From Bacillota bacterium (GTDB lineage Bacteria; Bacillota; Clostridia; Christensenellales; UMGS416), in assembly GCA_023410875.1 (NCBI GenBank), contig JAEYPH010000036.1:1-64000 (forward strand): DNA of 64,000 nucleotides. The letters are read 5' to 3'. A program made the translations under genes and the position numbers. The first letter of the stretch is position 1, and every line of letters begins with the position of its first letter. Below the pieces are notes generated by a model, which made no database searches, had not been told where the DNA came from, and saw only the letters and a list, made by a program, of their open reading frames with translations. Positions 24,353-32,980 of this stretch are shown in pieces.

Positions 24353-25635
24353 CCATCACCGACCTGACCGCCGGCGGCAAGGCGGACTTTCTGCGGAAGC
24401 TGGCCGACCGCGAGCGGGGCATTCCCTCCGATGTGCGTGACACCGTGGCGGCCATTGTGGCCGATGTGCGCGCCCGCGGCGACGCCGCCGTGCTGGAATA
24501 CACGGCCCGTTTCGACGGCGTGACCCTGAGTGCAGACACCATGATGGTCACACAGGCCGAGATCGACGCCGCCTATGCCAGCATGCCCAAGGATGTGCTG
24601 GCCGCCATGGAGCGCGCCGCGCAGAACATCGCTGCCTTCCACCGCCGCCAGGTGCAGCAAAGCTGGCTGGACATGTCCGAGGGCAAGGCGCTGGGGCAGA
24701 AGGTCACGCCGCTGGGCCGCGCCGCTGTGTATGTGCCCGGCGGCCGGGCGGCCTATCCCTCCAGCGTGCTGATGAACGCGATACCGGCCAGGGTGGCCGG
24801 CGTGGGCGAGATCATCATGGCCACGCCGCCTATGGCCGATGGCTCGGTGTACGCCAACACGCTAGCCGCCGCCAAGATCGCCGGCGTGGATTGCATCTAC
24901 AAAATGGGCGGCGCCCAGGCCATCGCCGCGCTGGCCTTCGGCACCGCCACGGTGCCCCGGGTAGATAAAATCGTGGGCCCCGGCAACATCTACGTGGCCG
25001 CTGCCAAGCGCGAGGTGTTCGGCTTCTGCGGCATCGACAGCATCGCCGGGCCCAGCGAGGTGTGCGTCGTGGCCGACGGTGGCGCGGACCCGCGCTTCGT
25101 GGCCGCTGATCTGCTGGCCCAGGCCGAGCACGACCCCATGGCCAGCGCCACGCTGATCACCGACGACGCCGCGTTGGCCGCTGCCGTGGCCGCGGAGCTG
25201 GAGAGGCAACTGGCAGGGCTTGCCCGCCGGGATATCGCCGGGCAGTCGCTGCGCGATTACGGGGCGATCCTGCTGGCGCCCAGCATTGCCGACGCGCTGG
25301 AACTGGCCAACGAGCTGGCCCCAGAGCACCTGGAGCTGCTGGTGCGCGAACCCATGGCGGCGCTGGGGGCCGTGCGCAACGCCGGGGCCATCTTCCTGGG
25401 CTCGTGGTGCCCGGAACCGCTGGGCGATTACATGGCTGGGCCCAACCACGTGCTGCCCACCAGCGGCACGGCGCGGTTCTTTTCGCCGCTGTCGGTGGAC
25501 GACTTCGTCAAGAAATCCAGCGTGCTCTATTATACGCAAGACGCGCTGCGGGCTGTGTGCGACGACATCGTGGCCTTTGCCGCAAGCGAGGGCCTGACCG
25601 GCCACGCGGCCTCGGCGGCCATACGCTTTGAATAG
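24346..25635 (+). CDS. hisD: Histidinol dehydrogenase
   Basis: A 429-residue Zn-dependent enzyme performing the last two oxidations to histidine. The start MLTITDLTAGGKADFLRKLA at 24346 overlaps the end of hisG. The longer open frame begins inside hisG and is not real. Motifs: VYVPGGRAAYPSSVLMNAIP, KIVGPGNIYVAAAKREVFG, IAGPSEVCVVADGGADPRFV, AQAEHDPMASATLIT (Zn/active-site Gln and His) and GPNHVLPTSGTARFFSPLSV. Full length. Confidence 0.97.
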   Translation: MLTITDLTAGGKADFLRKLADRERGIPSDVRDTVAAIVADVRARGDAAVLEYTARFDGVTLSADTMMVTQAEIDAAYASMPKDVLAAMERAAQNIAAFHRRQVQQSWLDMSEGKALGQKVTPLGRAAVYVPGGRAAYPSSVLMNAIPARVAGVGEIIMATPPMADGSVYANTLAAAKIAGVDCIYKMGGAQAIAALAFGTATVPRVDKIVGPGNIYVAAAKREVFGFCGIDSIAGPSEVCVVADGGADPRFVAADLLAQAEHDPMASATLITDDAALAAAVAAELERQLAGLARRDIAGQSLRDYGAILLAPSIADALELANELAPEHLELLVREPMAALGAVRNAGAIFLGSWCPEPLGDYMAGPNHVLPTSGTARFFSPLSVDDFVKKSSVLYYTQDALRAVCDDIVAFAASEGLTGHAASAAIRFE

Positions 25636-25648
25636 GGGAGGGAACGCC

Positions 25649-26233
25649 ATGCGACAGGCAACCATCGAGCGCAAGACGGCGGAGACCAATGTCGCCGTCA
25701 CGATCAATCTGGACGGCACGGGCAAGGCCGACATCGCTACGGGCATCGGCTTTTTCGACCACATGCTGACGCTGCTGGCCCGCCACGGCAAGCTGGACCT
25801 CGTTGTGAGAGCCCAGGGCGATCTGAACGTGGACAGTCACCACACCGTGGAGGACGTGGGCCTTGCGATGGGCCAGGCGCTGCGGGAGGCGCTGGGCGTC
25901 AAGGTCGGCATCCGCCGCTATGGCACCTTTTATCTGCCCATGGACGAGACATTGGTGCTGGTGTCGCTGGACCTGAGCGACCGGCCCTTTCTGGTATACG
26001 ATGCTCCCATCGCCCACGTGACGCTGGGCAGCTTCGAGACCGAGACCGCCGAGGAGTTCTTCCGGGCGCTGGCCTTTTCCACCGGCATCACGCTGCACAT
26101 GAAGGTGCTGTATGGCTCCAACACCCACCACATGCTGGAGGCGCTGTACAAGGGCCTGGGGCAGGCGCTGCGGCAAGCCGTTGAGGCAGACCCGCGGGAG
26201 AGCGGCGTCCCCTCCACCAAGGGGGTGCTGTGA
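25649..26233 (+). CDS. hisB: Imidazoleglycerol-phosphate dehydratase
   Basis: A 194-residue monofunctional HisB (no phosphatase domain). The start MRQATIERKTAETNVAVTIN follows GGGGAGGGA. The Mn-binding repeats typical of the family are present: GFFDHMLTLLARHGKLDLVV, DSHHTVEDVGLAMGQALREA, and later NTHHMLEALYKGLGQALRQA. It dehydrates imidazole glycerol phosphate. The stop overlaps the hisH ATG (TGATG). Confidence 0.97.
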   Translation: MRQATIERKTAETNVAVTINLDGTGKADIATGIGFFDHMLTLLARHGKLDLVVRAQGDLNVDSHHTVEDVGLAMGQALREALGVKVGIRRYGTFYLPMDETLVLVSLDLSDRPFLVYDAPIAHVTLGSFETETAEEFFRALAFSTGITLHMKVLYGSNTHHMLEALYKGLGQALRQAVEADPRESGVPSTKGVL

Positions 26234-26841
26234 TGCGGCGCGTGGCGATTATCGATTACGGCATGGGCAACCTGCGCAGCGTGCAGAAGGCCTTTGAGCA
26301 CCTGGGATTTCTGGCCGATGTCACCGACGACGCCGAGGTGCTAAAGCGCGCCGACGGTGCGGTGCTGCCCGGTGTGGGGGCCTTTGCCGACTGCATGGCC
26401 AACCTGACCGAGACCGGCCTGATCCCCCACATCGGTGATTTCGTGGCGTCGGGGCGGCCCTTTCTGGGCATCTGCCTGGGGATGCAACTCCTGTTCGACA
26501 GCAGCACCGAGGGCGGTGTGCATACAGGCCTGGGCCTGCTGGCAGGCCAGGTCGTGGAGCTGCCGGCGGACCGCAAGATCCCCCACATGGGCTGGAACAA
26601 CCTCCAGGTGCTGCGGGAGCAGCCGTTGTTTGTGGGGCTGCCAGAGGAAGCCTATGTGTACTTCGTGCATTCCTTCCATGCCCAGCCGGCGGACCCGTCG
26701 GTCATAGCCGCGACGACCGATTACGGCATCCCCGTGACGGCGGCGGTGCAGCAGGGTAATCTGTACGCCACGCAGTTCCACCCGGAGAAGAGCGGCGACG
26801 TGGGCCTGCACATCCTGCGCAACTTTGGAGGGCTGCTATGA
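26233..26841 (+). CDS. hisH: Imidazole glycerol phosphate synthase, glutaminase subunit
   Basis: A 202-residue class I glutamine amidotransferase. The ATG at 26233 overlaps the hisB stop; a GTG three bases upstream is less likely. IIDYGMGNLRSVQKAFEHLG opens the domain, PFLGICLGMQLLFD holds the nucleophilic Cys, and YATQFHPEKSGDVGLHILRN holds the His-Glu pair. It supplies ammonia to HisF. Coupled by ATGA to hisA. Confidence 0.97.
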   Translation: MRRVAIIDYGMGNLRSVQKAFEHLGFLADVTDDAEVLKRADGAVLPGVGAFADCMANLTETGLIPHIGDFVASGRPFLGICLGMQLLFDSSTEGGVHTGLGLLAGQVVELPADRKIPHMGWNNLQVLREQPLFVGLPEEAYVYFVHSFHAQPADPSVIAATTDYGIPVTAAVQQGNLYATQFHPEKSGDVGLHILRNFGGLL

Positions 26842-27557
26842 TCGTCTATCCCGCCATCGACCTGAAAGGCGGCCAGTGCGTGCGCTTGAAGCAGGGCGAC
26901 ATGGCCCAGGCCACCGTATACGGTGACGACCCCGCCGCCGTGGCCGCCGAATTCCAGCGCCAGGGCGCCCGCTGGCTGCACGTGGTGGACTTGGACGGCG
27001 CCTTTGCCGGCGAAAGCCGCAACCGGGAGGCCATCGCCGCGATCCTGGCGGCGGTGAACATGCCGGTGCAGCTGGGCGGCGGCATCCGCCATATGGCGGC
27101 GCTGGAGGCGCTGCTCAGCATGGGCGTGCGCCGCGCGATACTGGGCACGGCGGCGCTGAGGGACACCGCCTTTTTGCGGCAGGCCGTGGAAACCTTCGGC
27201 CCCCGCGTGGCCGTGGGCATCGATGCCCGCGATGGCCGCGTGGCCGTGCAGGGCTGGGCGGAGGTCTCGGACATGACCGCCGTGGAACTGGCCCGCCGCG
27301 TGGCCGATGTGGGAGTTCAGACCATCATCTACACCGACATCGCCCGCGACGGCATGCTGAGCGGCCCCAACTTTGACGCCACGGCGGCGCTCATCACCTC
27401 CGGCGGGCCGGATGTCATCGTGTCCGGTGGCGTCGCCAGCCTGGATCACGTGCGCCGCGCCGAGGCCATCGGGGCCGCCGGCATCATCATCGGCCGGGCG
27501 CTGTACACCGGCGACATCCGCCTTTGCGATTTGGGTCTGGGAGGAGAAGCATGCTAA
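26838..27557 (+). CDS. hisA: ProFAR isomerase HisA
   Basis: A 239-residue (beta/alpha)8-barrel enzyme. MIVYPAIDLKGGQCVRLKQG carries the catalytic Asp of the first strand. LHVVDLDGAFAGESRN and VQLGGGIRHMAALEALLSMG follow, and IIYTDIARDGMLSGPNFDAT holds the second catalytic Asp. It performs the Amadori rearrangement of ProFAR to PRFAR. Overlaps hisH by ATGA and hisF by 7 nt. Confidence 0.96.
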   Translation: MIVYPAIDLKGGQCVRLKQGDMAQATVYGDDPAAVAAEFQRQGARWLHVVDLDGAFAGESRNREAIAAILAAVNMPVQLGGGIRHMAALEALLSMGVRRAILGTAALRDTAFLRQAVETFGPRVAVGIDARDGRVAVQGWAEVSDMTAVELARRVADVGVQTIIYTDIARDGMLSGPNFDATAALITSGGPDVIVSGGVASLDHVRRAEAIGAAGIIIGRALYTGDIRLCDLGLGGEAC

Positions 27558-28324
27558 CTTGCAGAATTATCCCCTGTCTGGACGTGCGGGATGGCCGCGT
27601 GGTCAAGGGCGTCAACTTCGTGAACATCCGCGACGCCGGCGACCCGGTGGAGGCGGCCAAGCTCTATAACGCCGCCGGCGCCGACGAGCTGACCTTTTTG
27701 GACATCACCGCGTCCAGCGATGGCCGAGCCACCATGCTGGACGTCGTGGCGCGCACGGCGGAGCACGTGTTCATCCCGCTGACCGTGGGCGGCGGCATCC
27801 GCACGCTGGAGGATTTTCGGCGCATCCTCAAGGCCGGGGCCGACAAGATTGCGATCAACTCCGCGCCACTGAAGGACCCGACGCTGGTGGACGAGGCCGC
27901 GGCGCGCTTTGGGTCCCAGTGCGTGGTGGTAGCCATTGATGCCCGGCGACGGGCGGGCGGTGGGTGGGACGCCTACCTGAACGGCGGTCGCGTGAACACC
28001 GGCCGCGATGCCGTGGCCTGGGCCGCCGAGGTGGCCCGCCGGGGCGCCGGGGAGATTTTGCTCACGAGCATGGACGCCGACGGCACGCTGGCCGGATATG
28101 ACATCGAGCTGACCCGCGCCGTGACGCAGGCCGTCAACATACCGGTCATCGCCAGCGGCGGGGCGGGGGAGCTGGCCCACTTCGCCGAGGTCGTCACGCA
28201 AGCCGGGGCCGATGCGGTGTTGGCGGCATCGTTGTTCCACGACCGCGTGCTGGAGATCGGCGACGTCAAGCGTTATCTGCGCAGCCGGGGTATCCCGGTG
28301 CGCCTTGCGGAGGATATTGCATGA
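27551..28324 (+). CDS. hisF: Imidazole glycerol phosphate synthase, cyclase subunit
   Basis: A 257-residue barrel enzyme starting MLTCRIIPCLDVRDGRVVKG (true start at 27551, inside the end of hisA). The catalytic Asp residues are in PCLDVRDGRVV and in ILLTSMDADGTLAGYDIELT. VGGGIRTLEDFRRILKAGAD and VIASGGAGELAHFAEVVTQ bind phosphate. It pairs with HisH to form IGP and AICAR. Its stop overlaps the hisIE start (ATGA). Confidence 0.97.
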   Translation: MLTCRIIPCLDVRDGRVVKGVNFVNIRDAGDPVEAAKLYNAAGADELTFLDITASSDGRATMLDVVARTAEHVFIPLTVGGGIRTLEDFRRILKAGADKIAINSAPLKDPTLVDEAAARFGSQCVVVAIDARRRAGGGWDAYLNGGRVNTGRDAVAWAAEVARRGAGEILLTSMDADGTLAGYDIELTRAVTQAVNIPVIASGGAGELAHFAEVVTQAGADAVLAASLFHDRVLEIGDVKRYLRSRGIPVRLAEDIA

Positions 28325-28950
28325 ACTTAACAGGTGACTTGTCTCAAATCAAATACAACGCCGACGGCCTGGCGCCCGTGGTGGCCCAGGACGTGGCGAC
28401 CGGCGCGGTGCTGATGCTGGCCTGGGCCAACGACGAGGCGCTGCGGCGCACCGTGGAAACCGGCCAGGCCCACTATTACAGCCGCAGCCGCCGGGAACTG
28501 TGGCGCAAGGGGGCCACATCTGGACACGTCCAGACAGTGCTTCAGGTTTTGGTGGACTGTGACGGAGACACCGTGCTCTACCGCGTGGAACAGACCGGCG
28601 GCGCGTGTCATACCGGCTCGTATACCTGTTTTTCAACCGTCCTGGCGCAAAGTGATGAGGCCTCCCCGCCTAGCTTTGAGGCGCTGGCCCGGGAGTTCGC
28701 CGTAATCCTGGACCGTAAGGCCAACCCAAAGGAGGGCAGCTATACCAACTACCTCTTCGACAAGGGCATCGAGAAGATCTGCAAAAAGGTCGGCGAGGAG
28801 ACCTCCGAGGTCATCATCGCCGCGATGAAGGGAAACAACGACGAGCTGCGCTACGAGGCCGCGGACCTGATCTACCACCTGATGGTGGCCATGGCCCACC
28901 AGGGCCTGAGCTGGCAGGACATTCTCTCGGAGATCGATCGACGTAAGTAG
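28321..28950 (+). CDS. hisIE: Bifunctional phosphoribosyl-AMP cyclohydrolase / phosphoribosyl-ATP pyrophosphatase
   Basis: A 209-residue fusion. Residues ~1-115 are HisI: MLAWANDEALRRTVETGQAH, YYSRSRRELWRKGATSGHVQ and VDCDGDTVLYRVEQTGGACH with the Zn Cys residues. Residues ~120-209 are HisE: FDKGIEKICKKVGEETSEVI and AADLIYHLMVAMAHQGLSWQ. It carries out steps 2 and 3 of the pathway. It is the last gene of the his operon; hisC and a histidinol-phosphate phosphatase are absent here and must be elsewhere. Confidence 0.96.
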   Translation: MNLTGDLSQIKYNADGLAPVVAQDVATGAVLMLAWANDEALRRTVETGQAHYYSRSRRELWRKGATSGHVQTVLQVLVDCDGDTVLYRVEQTGGACHTGSYTCFSTVLAQSDEASPPSFEALAREFAVILDRKANPKEGSYTNYLFDKGIEKICKKVGEETSEVIIAAMKGNNDELRYEAADLIYHLMVAMAHQGLSWQDILSEIDRRK

Positions 28951-28962
28951 ACATGGTCTGCC

Positions 28963-28991
28963 TTGACACACCCCGGTCCCGCGGTTAATCT
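28963..28991 (+). promoter_or_regulatory. Candidate promoter of the VanW-like gene
   Basis: TTGACA (28963-28968), 17-nt spacer, TAATCT (28986-28991). It lies just after the his operon stop and 42 nt before the next ATG. The -10 hexamer is weak. Confidence 0.4.
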
Positions 28992-29033
28992 GTATTGCGA
29001 TAGCACGGATTCGCCGATGACCGGGGTGTTTGT

Positions 29034-29894
29034 ATGGTAACAGTGGGAAACAACCTGCGCCCGGTGCGTCGCAGCCGCCTGCGGCAGGCGCTGGGCCACT
29101 GGGCATTTGGGGCGCGCCGCCGCCTGTGGTGGGCTTTTGGCGGTTGCCGCTTTGCCCTCACTCGTGTGAACACACCGTTGGAGCACCTGTGCATGGCCCA
29201 CAGCACGCCGCTGCTGCGACAATTGAAGGGCGCGGACATGGCGCTGCAGCGCAATAAGATCACCAACCTGCGCATCGCCGCAGCTCGGCTGGATGGCCTG
29301 CTGCTGCACCCCGGCCAGGTGTTCAGCTTCTGGCGGCTGGTTGGCCGGCCCAGCGCCGCCCGGGGCTTTCTGCCCGGCATGACATTGTATTGCGGCACGG
29401 TGGGCGCGGGCATCGGCGGCGGCCTGTGCCAGATGACCAACCTGATCTACTGGATGACGCTGCACACGGAGCTGACCATCCTGGAGCGCCACCGCCATTC
29501 CTACGACGTGTTCCCGGACAGCAACCGCACGCTGCCCTTCGGCTCCGGGGCCACATGCGCGTGGCCACACCTGGACCTGATGATCCGCAACGACACTGCG
29601 CACACGTACCAACTGCAGGTGCGCGTGGGTGAACACGATCTGGAGGGCCAGTGGCGCTGTGACGATCAACCGACTTGTCGATACGAGGTCGTGGAGCGCG
29701 ACGCCCGCATGTGCAGCGAGCCCTGGGGCGGCTTTTCCCGCCACAACACCCTGATACGCAGACGTTTGGATGCCGATGGCGCGCTGCTGGGCGAAGAACT
29801 GGTGACGGAGAACCACGCGCTGATGATGTATGAGCCGTTCCTGACCGAGGGGACTTTGGAACAGGCAACGGCAGGGGAGGTGGACAGGCAATGA
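29034..29894 (+). CDS. VanW family protein
   Basis: A 286-residue protein with the VanW domain: LLRQLKGADMALQRNKITNL, LHPGQVFSFWRLVGRPSAAR, GFLPGMTLYCGTVGAGIGGG and LCQMTNLIYWMTLHTELTIL, then HSYDVFPDSNRTLPFGSGAT. The N-terminus is strongly basic (RPVRRSRLRQALGHW). VanW is encoded in some VanB-type clusters but its role is unknown, and most chromosomal copies like this one stand outside any van cluster. No vanA/B/X/H gene is nearby, so no resistance is implied. It overlaps the following GNAT gene by 4 nt (ATGA). Confidence 0.85.
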   Translation: MVTVGNNLRPVRRSRLRQALGHWAFGARRRLWWAFGGCRFALTRVNTPLEHLCMAHSTPLLRQLKGADMALQRNKITNLRIAAARLDGLLLHPGQVFSFWRLVGRPSAARGFLPGMTLYCGTVGAGIGGGLCQMTNLIYWMTLHTELTILERHRHSYDVFPDSNRTLPFGSGATCAWPHLDLMIRNDTAHTYQLQVRVGEHDLEGQWRCDDQPTCRYEVVERDARMCSEPWGGFSRHNTLIRRRLDADGALLGEELVTENHALMMYEPFLTEGTLEQATAGEVDRQ

Positions 29895-30382
29895 AAGCGC
29901 CGGAATTTACGCTGCGCCTGGTGGACGAGGGCGACCTGGCCGCATTGATGGAAGTGTACCGGCAGTGCGAGGACTTCCTGGCTCTGGGGCCGCAAGCCAT
30001 GGCCTCGGAGGCCATGGTGCTGGCTGACATTGCCCATTCCCGGGAAATGGGTGGCTTATTCTGCGGCATCTTCGTGGAGGACCGTATGGCTGGCGTGATA
30101 GATTATGTGCCCTCGGGCTTTGAAGGTGAGCCAGGCCACGCCTTTTTGAGCCTGCTGATGATCGCCGAACCGTGGCGGGGCAGGAGCCTGGGCGCCGCCG
30201 TCGTGGCCGCCGTAGAAGGGATCATCGGGCGCAACTTGGCGGTGAAGGCCATACTGTCCGGCGTGCAGGTTAACAACCCCGCCGGCATCGCCTTCTGGCA
30301 GCGCATGGGCTATTCCATCGCCAGCGGCCCCAAGCAGATGGCGGACACTACTGTGTGCTACGACCTGCTAAAGGTATTCTAG
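29891..30382 (+). CDS. GNAT family N-acetyltransferase
   Basis: A 163-residue single-domain GNAT: TLRLVDEGDLAALMEVYRQC, FLSLLMIAEPWRGRSLGAAV (acetyl-CoA pyrophosphate loop, R/Q-x-x-G-x-G/A variant) and NNPAGIAFWQRMGYSIASGP. It resembles the RimJ/RimL-like small-molecule or protein acetyltransferases; the substrate is not predictable. It is translationally coupled to the VanW-like gene (ATGA overlap), suggesting linked roles. Confidence 0.85.
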   Translation: MKAPEFTLRLVDEGDLAALMEVYRQCEDFLALGPQAMASEAMVLADIAHSREMGGLFCGIFVEDRMAGVIDYVPSGFEGEPGHAFLSLLMIAEPWRGRSLGAAVVAAVEGIIGRNLAVKAILSGVQVNNPAGIAFWQRMGYSIASGPKQMADTTVCYDLLKVF

Positions 30383-30446
30383 GTTCGTTCAGGTACATAC
30401 ATTTTGCACAACTGGCAAATACTACCGCCTGCGGGGGGGATGCGGC

Positions 30447-31070
30447 ATGGGAGTCGCGCTCATCGCGGGCGGCATTCTTCTTTTGCTAATCGCATTTATC
30501 ATGACGGCGGAACTGCGCTCATCCATCACGGTTGTGGCTGGACGGGGTGGGGTGTGGCTGCGCTATGCCACAGGCTTGTGGAGCTGCCCGCTCATCGGCG
30601 TACAGCTGCGCTGGATGTTGGGAGGGCGGCCCCGGGCTTGGCTGGAGTTACCTTGGGCCACGCATCCCGTAAGTGCCTCTTTCGATAAAACGCTCAGAGG
30701 CCTCAAGGGGCGCAAGAGTAAAATCAAGCCGGTAAACATCCCGCTCAAGGCTGTCTTTGATCTGGTCAGCCGCTTTCGGGTGCTCAGATTTGATTTCCGC
30801 CTGAAGTTGGGTGTGGCTGACAACGCCGCCGCAACGGCACTTCTGTGCGCCGCTTCACTTTCGGCGGCCCAGGCCGCGCGAATGGTGCTGGCTCGCCAAA
30901 GCGGCGAGCGTCCCTTGGGCATGGTTCAGGTGAAACCATTGTTTTCCGGCGGTGGCGTGTCTTTGCGCTTTGCGTGCATATGGAGCGTTAAAGCCAGCCA
31001 TATTATCTGGGAACTGTTGAAGGCATATGCATCATCAAAGGAGGATTTACATGGGAACCCATCCGATTGA
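30447..31070 (+). CDS. DUF2953 family membrane-associated protein
   Basis: A 207-residue protein with an N-terminal transmembrane helix (GVALIAGGILLLLIAFIMTA) and a region RLKLGVADNAAATALLCAAS resembling the DUF2953 signature (GTGDAAxTAxLyGal). DUF2953 genes sit immediately upstream of ytfJ in many spore-forming Bacillota, and that arrangement is seen here: the 3' end overlaps the ytfJ start by 20 nt. Function is unknown but probably linked to sporulation or the spore envelope. Confidence 0.75.
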   Translation: MGVALIAGGILLLLIAFIMTAELRSSITVVAGRGGVWLRYATGLWSCPLIGVQLRWMLGGRPRAWLELPWATHPVSASFDKTLRGLKGRKSKIKPVNIPLKAVFDLVSRFRVLRFDFRLKLGVADNAAATALLCAASLSAAQAARMVLARQSGERPLGMVQVKPLFSGGGVSLRFACIWSVKASHIIWELLKAYASSKEDLHGNPSD

Positions 31071-31614
31071 GAATATCATGCAGACGACGATGGAGAGCAT
31101 CCGCAACATGGTGGATGTCAACACGATTGTCGGCGATACCGTGGTCATGGGCGACGGTACCGTCATCATACCGATCTCCAAAGTCAGCTTTGGCTTTGTG
31201 GCCGGCGGCGGAGAATATGCCGGCAGAGATAGCGGTGGCCAGCAGGGCGGAGGCGGACGCCAACAGGAGCAGCCTGCGCCCAAAGGGGATTATCCCTTTG
31301 CCGGAGGAAGCGGCGCCGGCGTCAGCGTGAGCCCCATGGCCTTCCTGGTCGTTAGTGAAGGCAGCGTGCAACTGCTGCCGGTGCAGTTCAACAACGCCTG
31401 TGAGCGCATGCTGGAACGGGTGCCCGACTTGCTCTTTGAGCTCAAGCACCTGTTCACCGGCGATCATGGAGATGACAATCGCGGGGAAGGCCATAAGGAT
31501 AAGGGCAAGGACAGGGAAGAGGAGAAACCCAAGCACCGCTGGGGGCGCGGCGGGGACGAAGCGGATGGAGGGGCTCAGGACCCCAACCTGAGACCTGCGA
31601 AAGATGAGCTCTAA
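31051..31614 (+). CDS. ytfJ: GerW family sporulation protein YtfJ
   Basis: A 187-residue protein; the ATG at 31051 follows AAAGGAGG (an earlier in-frame ATG lacks a site). MGTHPIENIMQTTMESIRNM, DVNTIVGDTVVMGDGTVIIP and SKVSFGFVAGGGEYAGRDS are the conserved Spore_YtfJ block. SPMAFLVVSEGSVQLLPVQF follows, then a charged tail rich in Asp, Lys and Glu. The middle Gly/Gln-rich loop is variable. It marks the organism as a likely spore former. Confidence 0.9.
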   Translation: MGTHPIENIMQTTMESIRNMVDVNTIVGDTVVMGDGTVIIPISKVSFGFVAGGGEYAGRDSGGQQGGGGRQQEQPAPKGDYPFAGGSGAGVSVSPMAFLVVSEGSVQLLPVQFNNACERMLERVPDLLFELKHLFTGDHGDDNRGEGHKDKGKDREEEKPKHRWGRGGDEADGGAQDPNLRPAKDEL

Positions 31615-31617
31615 ATT

Positions 31618-31642
31618 CGGCGGGGGATTGCATCCCCCGCCG
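31618..31642 (+). terminator. GC-rich hairpin after ytfJ
   Basis: CGGCGGGGGA and TCCCCCGCCG form a 10-bp stem with loop TTGCA just beyond the ytfJ stop. No T-tract follows directly; the recurrent hairpin at 31682-31707 with TTTTATTTTA after it probably completes termination. Confidence 0.55.
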
Positions 31643-31681
31643 ATACCACCCCCTGCGCAATCCTAATCAGCGATTCATAAT

Positions 31682-31707
31682 CAGCCGCCGATAACCGTCG
31701 GCGGCTG
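31682..31707. repeat. Recurrent hairpin with GCCGATAACCGTCGGC core, copy 2
   Basis: CAGCCGCCGA and TCGGCGGCTG make a perfect 10-bp stem around loop TAACCG, followed by TTTTATTTTA. It shares the invariant core with the elements at 14577-14608 and 58045-58070. Here it may serve as a transcription terminator. Confidence 0.7.
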
Positions 31708-31753
31708 AACTTTTATTTTAGGATGTTTGAACATGTTTATTAGGAGACGAAAG

Positions 31754-32980
31754 ATGCCTGCGGGCATATGCCAACCTTCGTTCAGTCGTGTTCTGCCGCC
31801 CGCGAATCAATCGCTTGGGCGGCTGCCGGCTGTTTCCATATCCCTCAAGTGGCGGATGTTTCTTTCAGCAACAATGGCGGCTCTTCTAATTTTCGGCTAT
31901 AATGGAGCAACGGCCCACGCGGCGCCCGCGACCAGCGCTCAGTCCGCCGTGGTTATGGAGCAGTCCAGCCGCCGGGTGCTCTTCCAGAAGAACGCCCACC
32001 AGCCTCTGCCCATGGCCAGCACGACCAAGATTATGACGGCGCTGGTGGCGTTGAAGCATGGCCATCTGGACGACCGCGTCAAGGTAGGTCCCCACGCTGC
32101 CGGCGTGGAGGGCTCATCCATCTATCTGAAGGCCGGCGAGACCTGGACGCTGGAGCAGCTGCTCTTTGGCCTGATGCTGCAGAGCGGCAACGACGCCGCC
32201 GTGGCCATCGCCGAGCATGTGGGCGGCAGCATGGATGGCTTTCTGGCGCTGATGAACGACGAGGCCGCCAAGCTGGGCGCGGTGGATACCCATTTCGCCA
32301 CAGTCAACGGCCTGGACAAGGCCGGCCATTGTACCAGCGCCTACGATCTGGCGCTGATCACCGCCGCAGCCATGGATGATGCCGACTTCCGGCGCATCGT
32401 GGGCAGCAAAAGTGCCGTGATCGGCGAGGGCGACGTGCGCCGCGCCATCCCCAACAAGAACAAGCTGCTGTGGCGGATGGACGGGGCCAACGGCGTCAAG
32501 ACCGGATACACGAAGGGCGCGGGCCGCTGTTTTGTGGGCGCGGCACAGCGCGGCGGCATGCAGCTGATCGCCGTGGTGCTCAACTGCGGACCCATGTTTG
32601 AGGATTCGCAGGCGCTGATGGAGGATGCCTTCGCACGCTACTCCATGGTGACTGTGGCGCTGCCCGGCCTGGTGCTGGGAGAGGCGCCCACCGAGCAAGG
32701 CCAGCGCGGTACCGTGCGCTATGGATTCGGCCACGCGCTCGCGCTGCCTCTGGACACCGAGGAGCGCCGCAGGGTGGCTGTGCAGGTGGAATCCCCCGGC
32801 GCCGTGGAGGCTCCGATCGCCGAAGGCCAGCCCATAGGCCAGGCCAAGGTATATCTGGATGGAGAAGAACTGCGAACAGTGGAACTGGTCGCCTTGCAGG
32901 ATGAAAAGCAGCGCACATGGCGCTGGTACGCAGATCGTTTGGTGGAGGGGATGTTATGGAGGGGGAAGGACAGTCCGTAA
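31754..32980 (+). CDS. D-alanyl-D-alanine carboxypeptidase (penicillin-binding, S11 family)
   Basis: A 408-residue enzyme related to DacB/DacF. The ATG at 31754 is chosen for AGGAG at 7-nt spacing; earlier TTG and ATG codons are in frame but lack sites. A signal segment (MFLSATMAALLIFGYNGATA) is followed by the catalytic motifs STTK (Ser about 89), SGN (about 143) and KTG (about 250). The C-terminal PBP5-type domain follows. It trims peptidoglycan stem peptides outside the membrane. It lies in the sporulation cluster and overlaps the next gene by 25 nt, so a role in spore cortex or cell wall maturation is plausible. Confidence 0.92.
   Translation: MPAGICQPSFSRVLPPANQSLGRLPAVSISLKWRMFLSATMAALLIFGYNGATAHAAPATSAQSAVVMEQSSRRVLFQKNAHQPLPMASTTKIMTALVALKHGHLDDRVKVGPHAAGVEGSSIYLKAGETWTLEQLLFGLMLQSGNDAAVAIAEHVGGSMDGFLALMNDEAAKLGAVDTHFATVNGLDKAGHCTSAYDLALITAAAMDDADFRRIVGSKSAVIGEGDVRRAIPNKNKLLWRMDGANGVKTGYTKGAGRCFVGAAQRGGMQLIAVVLNCGPMFEDSQALMEDAFARYSMVTVALPGLVLGEAPTEQGQRGTVRYGFGHALALPLDTEERRRVAVQVESPGAVEAPIAEGQPIGQAKVYLDGEELRTVELVALQDEKQRTWRWYADRLVEGMLWRGKDSP

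Noticed and set aside
29034..29894. Vancomycin resistance cluster
   Set aside because: Only a VanW-like gene is present, with no ligase, dehydrogenase, dipeptidase or two-component pair nearby.
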